Positions 43,138 through 53,730 of a DNA stretch of 64,000 nt are shown here, one piece after another. This stretch comes from Leptobrachium leishanense. Its lineage: Eukaryota; Chordata; Amphibia; Anura; Megophryidae. The stretch covers positions 60,917,591 to 60,981,590 of the forward strand of contig CM019070.1 in the NCBI GenBank assembly GCA_009667805.1, read 5' to 3'. Numbering within the stretch: position 1 is the stretch's first letter; each line of letters begins with the position of its first letter. The position numbers and the translations under genes are program-made. The notes beneath the pieces are model-generated. The model was not told where the DNA came from. It made no database searches and was given only the letters and a program-made list of their open reading frames with translations.

Positions 43138-43746
43138 CAGGGTTATTCAGAGAGCGGTGAAGAGCAGGAGAATGACTGGAGAATGGAAAATTCTAGGTCA
43201 AAATAGCCAAACCAGAAAAATTCTCCCATTTAGGCTAGGGTCAGACTAGCGAATTTTTAACGTGCGTTTAGGCGCACTTAATCACGGCCGCACTAGCAGC
43301 AAATGACGGGCAATGACGGCCAATATACGAAGTACGGTTGCACGAAAGTTCGGCTGCGCAATGCAAGTGGAAAATGAACGCATTTTTTCGAGAACGCAGA
43401 ACTGCTAGTACGGACGTACAGAGTGCGCTGCGTCCACTAGCGGCATGTGTGCGTGATTTGGAGACGTCAGACCCTGCTCATGTCCGGCCAACATAACGTC
43501 CAGACACCCAAAGTTTCCTGGTTTGGATCCGTAAAAAATCATGCACAAAAATGCGCATCGTATGACCGTTTAAGTGCTTTCCATGAAAAAACACCTCAAT
43601 GCGTTCGGACGCACTTTTTGACAGTCGCTGTGAAAAATGCGTTAGTCTGACCCTAGCCTTATCTCACTTTCCAAATCGGCTATTTGGTCCAGATTGTTCT
43701 CTTTTCCTGCCATTCTCCTGGTTTTCACCTTTCTCTGAACAACCCT
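43138..43746. mobile_element. M5 foldback carrying M4
   Basis: CAGGGTTATTCAGAGAGCGG at the left and CTCTGAACAACCCTG at the right. M4 lies inside. M5-type sequence also flanks it on both sides (about 42981-43136 and 43747-43914). Confidence 0.7.
43233..43658. mobile_element. MITE family M4 with TTA target duplication
   Basis: GGCTAGGGTCAGAC and GTCTGACCCTAGCC ends. TTA precedes (43230-43232) and follows (43659-43661). The empty site CCCATTTATCTCAC is visible, inverted, in the neighbouring M5 copy near 43040. A 3-bp TTA duplication fits PIF/Harbinger-type elements. Confidence 0.8.
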
Positions 43747-44491
43747 GAGAGAGGTAAAAGCCAGGAGAACTGGCAGGAGAAGAGAACAATCTAGACCAAA
43801 TAGCCGATTTGGAAAGTGAGATAAATGGAAGAATTTTTCTGGTTTGGCTATTTTGACCTCGAATTTTCACTTCTCCAGTTATTCTCCTGCTTTTCACTGG
43901 TATCGAATAACCCTGTGAATGTTTAATCCCAAAGTGAAAAATAACATTGCTTTAGATGTTAACATCAGGCAATGAGGAAATTTTGTATTTTTTCACACAG
44001 CAGTTAAATGCCGCATATTAGGACTTTCAGGAGGGAAATTACTCTCAGAACAGAAGCAGACACCACAGCTTCATTCTACATAAAATGTATCAAATTGATT
44101 AGACCAGACAAAAACATCTGTTATGTTTGAACAAAAAAAAAGGTAATTTAAAGGTGAAAATCGTTGCACCTAGACATTAGTTTTTAATTCAATATCTAAT
44201 AAACTGTTGCTTATAATATTCTGCAGTAAAGAGTCTCTTTATTTCTAGATTTTTTAGTATTTAGTATTTTTTAAGCATTTTATACTTTTTTCAAAATTTC
44301 CTTTTTTTCCCCGAATCCGAACTGAACACGGCAAAATGTTCGGAGTTCGCGATCTACCCGAACAGGCCAAGTTTGGGCCGAACTCTTAACCTTCCAAACC
44401 CAAACCGCTCATCCCTACTAAAGGTGCGGGGGGTACCTTATATTCCCTAAGCCTATCTAATAGAGCCATTCGGGGCTGTGGAGCATGTGAG

Positions 44492-45510
44492 TTTAACCCC
44501 TTCGCTGCGGAGGACGCGCTCAGCGCATCCACCCGCAGGTAACGTTCCTTGCGGAGGACGCGCTGAGCGTGTCCTCCCTTTGAGGCCAGCGATCGGCCGA
44601 GTTTCCGGCCGATCGCTGTGCCCCCTGGTGCGGGCTGACATCCTCGATGTCAGCCTAGCACCCAGAACCGCCGCCGAGCTAATTAGATGTCATCGCGGCG
44701 GCACGATGACATCTAATTCAGGCGCCCCCTCGCATGTGCGGAGGAGGGGCCTGAAAGGGAAGGGGGAGGACCTTTGGACCTCTCTCCCTCCCGATCTCCG
44801 GTGTTGCGGGGGTTAATCCAGGCACCGTTTGGAAGGGCACAGCCTGCCCTTCCTAACGGCACCTGGAATTAACCCCATGGGGGCTGGATCACGAATCGGC
44901 GCCGAAAACCGCCGTTTTGTGATCCTTTCCCGGAGCTGACCGACATCTTGGAAGTCGGCCAAGCTTCCGGGAATGCCCCCTGAGGACTGGCGTCATCGTG
45001 CTTAGCATGATGATGCCAGTCCTGGAGTTAACCCCTAACTGCCACCAATGGTGGAGATAGGGGTTCCAATGAACCCCCTATCTCCCGATCCGTGGCAGTT
45101 AGGGGTTAATGTTTGATATTGCTGGATCGGCCAGAGCATGGCCGTTTCAATGATACCAAACATGAGTATGAAAAAAGTTTTAAAAAAATAAAATTAAAAA
45201 AATATTTTAAAAAAATAGTTTTCTTTTTTTTGGTTCGTTAATGCAGCAATATTGTTCCCATTTCAATTATAATGTGAACAATGATGCTGCACTAACGATT
45301 TTTGTATGCGGTACATTTGTTAAAAATCACGTAATTTTCCCAAAAAAAAAAAAAATTTAACGAGACCCCATCTCTAATTTTTTTAACAAGCGCACCCCAT
45401 ACAAAATATAACCGAAATTGCTTGCATGTTAAAATGTGAAAGAAAAACACTTTACACGTTGTAAATTATTGAAAATTCATATTTTATTATAATATACAGA
45501 CAGGACATGG
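44492..45510. mobile_element. foldback element family M3, copy 2
   Basis: The left end GTTTAACCCCTTCGCTGCGG is the inverse of the right end of copy 1. The interior is colinear with copy 1 and adds AGGACGCGCTCAGCGCATCC near the left end. The right terminus is missing. Highly palindromic; the frame at 44478-44816 is not credible as a gene. Confidence 0.65.
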
Positions 45511-45519
45511 ACAATACAA

Positions 45520-46865
45520 ACCAGGACAATCTGGTTTCCTTTTCTTCTGCAGTGGGATAAAGATCTACCTAGAAATAAAGAGACGTACACGAAAGAAAAG
45601 GAAATGAGGAATTTATTGACATGGAGTGCGTATAATTCAACCAACCATTGAGCATCTCATTGGCGCCACGTTGTTTTCTATTTATTTATACATTCCTGTA
45701 TATATCTGTATGTCCTTAGATTCTGCACGGCGCTGCTGTATTATTTTCCTTTAGAGCAGATCCGGCTATACTAAAGACCGGTCTGTCAGAGTAGGGCTGC
45801 TTTCTGCCGTGCAGGGTCTCTGGCCTAGATTGTATACCTGTGTTGTGCAGAGCTCTCTTCTGTATCCTGTGCTCTGCGCTCCTGTTAGTGTTGCGAAGAG
45901 TGTTAGCTCTGCTTATAGGGGCTTTTACCTGATACAGAGCCTTGCTACACCGCTGTCTGGTGTCACCAGCGTTACACTAGCAGAGTCACCGATGCACCAA
46001 TGGATTTTTACATGGTTTAGTATTAGGGATGTAATATGGGGGGGGTATGTGTTAAAATCACTTATTCTGAAGTTAACACTTACTCACCTGAACATTACAG
46101 TTACTGTTCACTATGGAATATGGCCGTATAGGTCCTTCAGATACCATTATGTGATTGATTTGTCACAAATACTAACAAATCTCTGATGTGCCTTATCTAA
46201 TGCATATTGAGGGATATTATTGAATATGCTCTCGCTGTAAATCTCTGGAACATCTCCTAAGTATGTTGCTCTCTCAATTCTGGATGCAAGTTGTTCCTGA
46301 ATACTCACAGAAACTAGGAAAACGGTAAGGAGCTTTTCACCTGTCTCACATGACTGCTGACCTTTAGGAAGATCTTCCTATTTGGTAAAGGAAGGTTATA
46401 CCCTAATGTCTCTCCTTTTCATACGATATTCAAAAAAAAAGAAAAGAAAATACTTGTCTCATCTATAAATGTTTGCACAGTGTTGATAATATCATCCATT
46501 TTCTGGAAAGTATCCAAAGTGCCCTGTCAGAAATATCAGCAGCAAATCTCAGGTAAAAGCAAACCGTGTTTTTAAGTTTGCAAAATATGTCTTTTCTGGA
46601 ATGTGTACTTATAAATATTCGCATATGCGGGTGCCATGACTGCCCCCATCCCTATGCCTGAAGTTTGCGGGTAAAGGTAGTCTTAAAATGGAAAGATTTG
46701 GCTTTTAAGTCAATTCTGAAAGTTAAGATATTGAATTTGTGTTCATTTATAGCCAGATGATGTACTCAATATTTATATTCTAGTTGGCACTAGATAAGGC
46801 ACACCAGAGGTTTGAGATTAATGGCGACAATTAAGTAATGGAATCTAAAGCATGTATACTTTTTC
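45520..46865. other. no recognisable feature
   Basis: No repeat shared with the window and no convincing frame. The 125-codon frame at 45809-46186 has no family resemblance I recognise. Confidence 0.4.
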
Positions 46866-46872
46866 TTCTAGC

Positions 46873-47046
46873 TCATTGTTTCCCAACTCTTTTCTTAAAG
46901 TATCCCTAACAGGCCAGATATGTGAAGCACAGCACAGGTGATATGATTTGCTGCTCAGTAGCTGCAGAATTGAGTCTGCATTTCCCCAAGGTGATCCTCA
47001 AAATCTGGTCTGTTAGAAGGTCCTGAGGACTGGAGATGAGAAACAT
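46873..47046. mobile_element. short foldback repeat, copy 2
   Basis: AAAGTATCCCTAACAGGCCAG and GATATGATTTGCTGCTCAGT match 8703-8880, with a mirrored right side. Confidence 0.6.
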
Positions 47047-47419
47047 TGTGAGTCTAACTCGTCATGTACAGAGTTAGAAGTTAGCCGCTTGGGTGCAGAA
47101 ACATTGGCAAATATTCCACTATGACTCTTCATTGCCAGTCCAGTTCCATAAAGCATAAGTGCTCTGTTCTGACCCAGCTGTAAATCACTAATGGATACAT
47201 TTTGCATGAGCCATTATCATTTAGTGACTCATTAGTAATGACTATATTCCAACAGAGTAATAGTTTGCGGCCGTGGATTGATACCAACTTCAGCATCACT
47301 GCTGGTATCAGTTACTGCAGTCCACAGAACTCCATGGAGAACACAGGACACTGGGCAAATTTGCATGAGTGGTGTCACGCCCAGGCCACGGAGCTATATA
47401 TTCCCAGTACTCTGTTGTG

Positions 47420-48962
47420 AATCTCGCCACCTTCTGCATTGTGTACTTTGTTTTTTCGTATGTATGGTTAGTTAAGAAAATATTTTACTCTATCAGGGTT
47501 ATTCAAAGAGAATCGAAAAGTCACCGCACGTTCGGTGACTTTTCGTTCTCTTCAATTCGGGGCGATTCGGCAATCCCATTTCGGCGACCCTGCGGTGTAT
47601 TCAGCAAGCACCACAGGGCCGTCGTAGTGCAGGGAAAAGCCGCCGCAAACCTGACGAACACTCACCGCAAAACCCGGCAAACGCACACTGAAACCCGTAA
47701 AAACATCTGGATTAACCCCGCCGAACACGCCAGAGAAACCTGAGCAGGAGCCGATCAGAGCGCAGAGCAGCCGCCGGAAAAACCTGACACCGCAGACGAA
47801 TGGAGTGGAAAAAAAAAACAAAAAACAGTACGCTTGAATGTTTGAAAAGTGAAATGCTGTTTGCAAAGAAACTACTGAACGAAAATGTCTGAAATTTACA
47901 TATCAGATCCAATGAAAATAATAAAAAAGGGCTGTTACAGACAAAAGACGATTTTAAAAAAAATGGAAAAAATGTTTAGCAAAAAAATCCTGAAAAATGC
48001 CTAAAAGAGCCTAAAAAAATCTAAAAGTAAAGAGCCTTTTTACTGCAGAATAAAATAAACAATTTAAATTATTAGATATTGAATTAAAAAAAAAACGGGA
48101 ATATTTTTAACATTGAAGCCTATGGGATTCTCCTGAATAAACCTGTCGAATGAGACCACCGAATGGCAGGGCATTTCGTCAACCTTTCTTAGCTGTTTTG
48201 TGTTCTCTGAATAGATGAAGCATTGCTTCTCTATGGGGGTTTCCCTGCCCTCGAACAGACACTGTATGTGCAGGCAATTCGCCAACATCTGGCGAACTGC
48301 CTGCCCTCTGGATAGCTGAATGGCCAGGAAAGGTAAGCATACGCTAAATTTCAGCGTTCGGTTACCTTTCGGCCACAATTCGGAGCTCTTTGAATAACCC
48401 TGGATATGTCACTCCATGTATCCATTTTGTGATATGTTGTGTTGTAAACTGCCCCCTCTTACTAGCTTTACAGCACTTGCTCCTTACTGTGTGGCATTGA
48501 GTATAGAATGGATTGAATAGATCACCAAAAAAAACAAAAAACAAAAAAACGACATTTAGATTACATTGTGTGGGATGTGTGCAAAGGAAATAACCAGGGG
48601 GTAGATTAAAGCTCCCTACCATTTCTCATCCAGCTGCTATCTCTTATCTCAGGTACCTTAGACAGCACAAATGTCTGTAGCCTTGTTCAAACATTCACTC
48701 CTCCACCCCATTGCCTCTTCACTACAGTTTTATCATATACTACAGCTGTAAAATAAAACTTGCCATGCGATTTAGTTAAATGTTGCGTCATGCTAAAAAA
48801 AATCCACAAACTGGAAACAGGAGAAAAAAAAAAACGAACTTTTTTTTGCTTTGTAGATACAATTACTACAAACCAGGATAAAAAAAAAACAGCAGCATGT
48901 GTTTTTTGTAATACAAAAGTAATCTATTTACACTTTATGTTAGTGGTAGCGTCCCTTTAAAT
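47420..48962. mobile_element. outer AAGGGAC-ended element carrying M2, copy 2
   Basis: Left part GGTTAGTTAAGAAAATATTTT and right part GATTAAAGCTCCC...GGTAGCGTCCCTTTAA match the element at 31621-33171 on both sides of M2. The left terminus is truncated. Confidence 0.6.
47494..48402 (+). mobile_element. MITE family M2, copy at 47.5 kb
   Basis: 909 bp; CAGGGTTATTCAAAGAG to TTTGAATAACCCTG, preceded by TAT and followed by GAT. Colinear with the 31741 copy and inserted at the same base of the outer element. Confidence 0.8.
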
Positions 48963-49049
48963 ACTTGCATACAAGGTGACTAGTCTGCATGTATAATATT
49001 AATGCTGCCATCTGTAGATAAAGAGGTAATTAAGTTATTTATTTGATAC

Positions 49050-49675
49050 TGTCAGGCTCGCGCCACGAAGGAGCCATGGCACAGCCTCTGTGTTGTGATA
49101 TATAATCCCAAGCGCTGGGGATAAGCAGGCACACAGACACTGGAGGCAGTATATGTACAATAAGGCTGTATTGAAGAATGGTTCACAGCAAGAAGTCCAG
49201 CACAGCACAAACAGTAACTCAGAAAATAGGCAAGTGGATGGTGGACCACGTAGTCTCTCTCCAGATCCACTTGAGGAGAAGCAGGAGCCTTTAGGCAAAT
49301 GTACCTTGATAGAAGGTTGGTCTCCTTGGAGAGAGCTGGAGGGCTGGAAGCCACTAGAGTGTCTCTGAACGCACTGGATAGTGGGCCACGCAGTGGATCT
49401 TCCAGCAAGCAGGACCTAGGTAATGCAGACACAGCAAGGATGCACGGCAGAGCAAAATAAATCTGGAGACATACATTGAAAAGAGGGAGCTCTCAAGACC
49501 TCTGGACACAGGAAGGGACAAACACAAAATGAAAGAGCAAAGGGGAGGAGGGTGTGGTCTGGTTTTATGCAAAACCTCAGGTTCAGACACAGAGTTAACC
49601 CTTAGGTGGGAAGCAGGTAACGAGAGCAAGTGACCCAGGCTGACCACAGCAGACTCTCAGGGCTGAGGCATGACA
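49050..49675. mobile_element. solo LTR
   Basis: 626 bp; starts TGTCAGGCTCGCG and ends GAGGCATGACA, flanked by the perfect 5-bp duplication GATAC (49045-49049 and 49676-49680). Both strands start TGTCA, so orientation is uncertain. No internal retroelement sequence. Confidence 0.85.
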
Positions 49676-49679
49676 GATA

Positions 49680-50640
49680 CTTGCGTTGTGTGATGGATAA
49701 CAGAAGAATAAGAACGATAAACAGTGGCCATTTTCTTACAGACATTATGGTAATCATGGATATTATATATACATCAATTAATCTGGGTGAAAAGGACAGA
49801 TGGAGAGATGCACCCAGATTACAACATAGGTGCAACCTATTTTTTGGCTGATTGAACATAGTGAGATGGCATTTCAAAGACAGCACTTTGTTATTTTGAG
49901 CAATCCCAGAAATTTGATCACATTTCTGTGAGTTACCTACAATACAAATATTTAGGATATCATTATTTACAAAGATTTTCAAAACATGTTTCTTTGAACA
50001 ACATCAGCAAGAAAGAAAAAACAAATGGAATAGGATATAATTACATATATAAACACACCCAAAGTAAGAGTGCACACGGAGGGCAACAGAAAATTTATCT
50101 TTTTTGCTTACGGAAAATAAGTCAATGTTTCAGGCATTTATGGTTTATTTTCAATAGACATACACAAACCAAAACAGTGCTTAAAAAGGGCACCCGGTTC
50201 ACACCGAGATCCATTCTTACTGAGGTAATGAAGCGTTAGTACTACGAAATGCAGAATAAACAAAGCAAACAAACCATGAAAAGATTGCAGAGAACATACC
50301 TAAAGCAAGATAAGGTGAAAGCAGCTCATTCATTTGTTAAAGTCTGTCACCAGCTGAAAATCAGCAATTGTTTGCTTAATATACATTACATACAGGTGGC
50401 AAATGTCATCAAATCTGGATAAAAAATAACAGTAAAGAACAATAACAAATAAAATAAAAAAATAGGGCAACAGAATGTCAGCGATAGGGGCCAACCCTTA
50501 TCCAGAAAAACATATACAGTGTAGTGATAAATAACATATTCTATTTGCAGTGCCCTTGAAAAAGGCTTTTGTATGAGCCGAAACGTCAGTTTTAATGGAT
50601 TAAATTAAACGTTATAGGTTTTATGAAGAACCTGAGTGTG
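49680..50640. other. unassigned, with a GAAACGTC-type motif near 50577
   Basis: No coding signal. TATGAGCCGAAACGTC near 50570-50588 resembles amphibian repeat ends but lacks a hammerhead core. Confidence 0.4.
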
Positions 50641-50654
50641 TTCATATTTATTAC

Positions 50655-51330
50655 TGTTGAATGGATTAGGCAGTGGCTGAGTGACAGGCAACAGAGGGTT
50701 GTGGTAAATGGAGTTTATTCGGCGCAAGGTCTTGTTACCAGTGGGGTACCTCAGGGGTCAGTACTTGGACCCATTCTCTTTAACATTTTTATTAGTGATA
50801 TTGCAGAATGTTTTAATGGTAAAGTATGTCTTTTTGCTGATGACTCAAAGATTTGCAACATAGTTGACGTTCCTGGAGGGATCAGCCAAATGACAAATGA
50901 TTTAGGTAAACTATAACAATGGTCGGAGCTGTGGCAATTGAGTTTTAATGTGGATAAGTGCAAGATAATGCACCTGGGACGTAAAAACCCAAGGGCTGAA
51001 TATAGAATATTTGATACAGTCCTAACCTCAACATCTGAGGAAAGGGATTTAGGGGTTATTATTGCAGAGGATCTAAGGGTAAGTAGTCAATGTAATAGAG
51101 CAGCAGGAAATGCTAGCATTATTTTACTGAGAGGGTGGTGGATACATGGAACAGCCTTCCAGTAGAAGTGGTAGAGGCCAAAACAGTGATTGAATTTAAG
51201 CAGGCATGGGATAGGCATAAGGCTATCCTAAACAAAAGATAAATCCAGGTAAAGTATCCATGTAATTGAGCAGACTAGATGGTCCGGAAGGTTCTTATCT
51301 GCCGACATTTTCTATGTTTCTATGTTTCTA
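50655..51330 (+). mobile_element. CR1/L2-type LINE fragment with internal deletion
   Basis: Frame from about 50650 reads WLSDRQQRVVVNG, SGVPQGSVLGPILFNIFISD and the catalytic FADDSKI, then KCKIMHLGRKNP and ERDLGVIIAEDLRVSSQC. After about 51118 the sequence jumps to the 3' end (GGATACATGGAACAGCCTTCC, then GGCATGGGATAGGCATAAGG). The tail is the repeated TCTATGTT at 51310-51330. One in-frame stop lies at 50914. RT fingers and endonuclease are absent. Confidence 0.8.
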
Positions 51331-51426
51331 TATACAAGGGGACTTTATGCACCACAGCAGAACTTTTCATGGATGGTTTGTAAGCGGAGTGACATTTCTT
51401 GGTATACAGTATATGTAATAATAAAC

Positions 51427-51468
51427 TTATATATATATACACACACACACACGTGGGCGCGCGCGCGA
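51427..51468. repeat. compound TA/CA/CG microsatellite
   Basis: TATATATATA, then CACACACACA, then GCGCGCGCG. The alternating purine-pyrimidine run could adopt Z-DNA. Confidence 0.9.
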
Positions 51469-51616
51469 CAACCTTTGTACACAGTAGGTACCATATGCAA
51501 TGTGTAGTTCCAAATTCCTTATGTATATACATAAAGGGTGATTCCCAACACGATGGGGAATATCAACACCCATGTATTGCAATATATGCAAGAAAAGAAG
51601 AAATATAAATATTGCA

Positions 51617-52005
51617 CATAGTTTTAGTACTGCCACATCCCTAAGTAAAAATTTGAGAGATTTCCTTTGTCAAGTCCCTTAGGGGAGACCATATCATGAG
51701 CAGATATCCAAAAGACCTCATGCTCGAGAAGTTCCTTAGCTCGATCACCTCCCTTGGCAATAGGGTAATACATCAATAGACATACATTTTAAATAGCTAG
51801 GTTGTGTCCAGGCATCACAATATAACTGGATACTGCTTGGATACTGGCAGGGTCTCGCATTGTACATCTGATGGCTGACCGATGACCTGCAAACAGCTCC
51901 ATCAAGTAATTATTGGTTTTGTTAGCATATTTAATGACTTGAGGGAATGGTTTGAAAGTCATCACAATAACATCAGATCTGCCATGGAGACTCACTCAAC
52001 CAATG
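51617..52005 (-). pseudogene. Penelope-like element C-terminus (GIY-YIG region)
   Basis: On the minus strand, TNNYLMELFAGHRSAIRC is followed, after frame changes, by KGGDRAKELLEHEVFWISAH and VSPKGLDKGNLSNFY. The GGD...LL..E.FWI......P.GL pattern is that of the GIY-YIG endonuclease end of Penelope-type and related elements. Earlier RT coding is not visible. This is the only Penelope-type coding in the window. Confidence 0.55.
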
Positions 52006-53055
52006 TTCAACCAATAGCCAAACACACTGTGCTCTGAGTAAAAATCCTGACAAGTAAGCAGGATCTCCTCTGCATGAGGTAGGGGTTGATAGGGGTTCTA
52101 GATAATATTAATCCCTCCTGAACAGCACCCAGCCCCTGCCTCAGAGATTAAGGTACGACAAGGCTCTAGGCAGGTTACCAGTCTGAGTCCTCCCGTCAAT
52201 ACAGTTGTGTCAAATTCAGTGTACAGGAACACTCTAGACACCATAACTATTAAATGAATTTTAAATGGTCATATGTGGCCAGGTGTGTGTCTTTTCTTAA
52301 CTATGTGGCTTTCCCGGGAGGCTAATTCAGCCCTCTGAACAGGAGTGGGAAGATGGAGTGCCCCTCCAAGAATGCTGTCACGGCTAGGGATGAGCTGTTC
52401 GGTTCGATCGGTTCGGAGTTCGCATCGAACATAGCCTGTTCATTTGTTCGCGAACTACGAACATTTCCGGGTGTTCGCCATGTGTTCGCCCACAATGCAC
52501 TACAATGGACCACAATGCACTTTTCCACTGGCCTGAAGCTCGTAATTGGCTACAGCCTTGCACCTGACCACAGGTCTGGTGCAAGACAGGTTCAACACTA
52601 TGTCAATCACGGCTCAGAGTCCTGATTGGGCAAATTTTGCCCAATCATGGGCTCACGGAGCTAAATCCCGCAGCACACTATATAAGGTTTCCACGCAGTG
52701 CTTCTGCACGCATTTGAGAGGAGATTTCATAGGAGATTGTTGTTGTGTGTTCTTACTGCCGGTCTGCCACGCTACTGGGGGGTCTGGGGGGGTCTCATTT
52801 CTACCAAATATCTGGGAATTGTTGTAATCTTTGTGCTCAGTCCCAGCAAGTATTTTGGGGGTCACTAATTTCTACAAAATATTTGGGAATTGAGGTGATC
52901 TGTGTCTTTTAACTGCCAGCAAGTATTTTGGGGGTCACAAATTTCCACAAAATAATTGGGAATTGAGGTGATCTGTGTCTTGTCACACAGCCAGTGCCAC
53001 GCAGTATTTTGGGGGTCACTAATTTCTACAAAATATTTGGGAATTGTTATAATCC

Positions 53056-53640
53056 GTGTGTTCTCACTGGCTGCCACCCATCAGGGGTCTCACTGATTTA
53101 TAGAAGGTTTCTGAGACTTGTAATCTGTGTCTTCTCACTGCCACCCATCAGGGGGTCTCACTGATTTATAGGAGGTTTCTGAGACTTGTAATCTGTGTCT
53201 TCTCACTGCCAGCTATCAGGGGGTCTCACTGATTTATAGAAGGTTTCTGAGACTTGTAATCTGTGTCTTCTCACTGCCACCCATCAGGGGGTCTCACTGA
53301 TTTATAGGAGGTTTCTGAGACTTGTAATCTGTGTCTTTTCACTGCCAGCTATCAGGGGGTCACACTGATTTATAGGAGGTTTCTGACACTTGTAATCTGT
53401 GTCTTCTCACTGCCACCCATCAGGGGGTCTCACTGATTTATAGGAGGTTTCTGAGACTTGTAATCTGTGTCTTCTCACTGCCACCCATCAGGGGGTCCCA
53501 CATACTTCTAGCAGATTAATGCGAATTGTAATTTGTGTCTTTTCACTGCCACCCATCAAGGGGTCTCACTGATTTATAGGAGGTTTCTGGGAATTTTAAT
53601 CTGTGTCTTGTCACTGGCTGCCAGCTATCAGGGTGTCTCA
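53056..53640. repeat. tandem array, 67-68 bp unit, about 8-9 copies
   Basis: GTGTCTTCTCACTGCCACCC recurs every 67-68 bp with few changes. The same unit type, more diverged, precedes hAT copy 1. Short subterminal repeats of this kind are often transposase binding sites in hAT elements; that role is inferred. Confidence 0.9.
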
Positions 53641-53730
53641 CTGAGTTATACCAGAGTTCTATAAATCTTTAATCTTAATACCAGAGTTGAATCAGAGTTC
53701 TGTATATATTTAATCTATATATCACTCACC

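Larger units (their letters stand above)
42477..44417 (-). mobile_element. hAT-derived non-autonomous element with nested foldbacks
   Basis: Starts TAGGGATGAGCCGAAC and ends CCGCTCATCCCTA. Flanks CTAAAGAA and CTAAAGGT agree at six of eight bases, consistent with an 8-bp hAT duplication. The first about 500 bp is the inverse of the hAT copy 1 3' end (38190-38676). The rest is M5 and M4 elements and a fragment of M2 (about 44180-44300). Confidence 0.65.

Noticed and set aside
50551..50600. Fourth hammerhead ribozyme near GAAACGTC
   Set aside because: The required CUGANGA core is absent (CTTGAAAAAG instead) and no stem I pairs around it.
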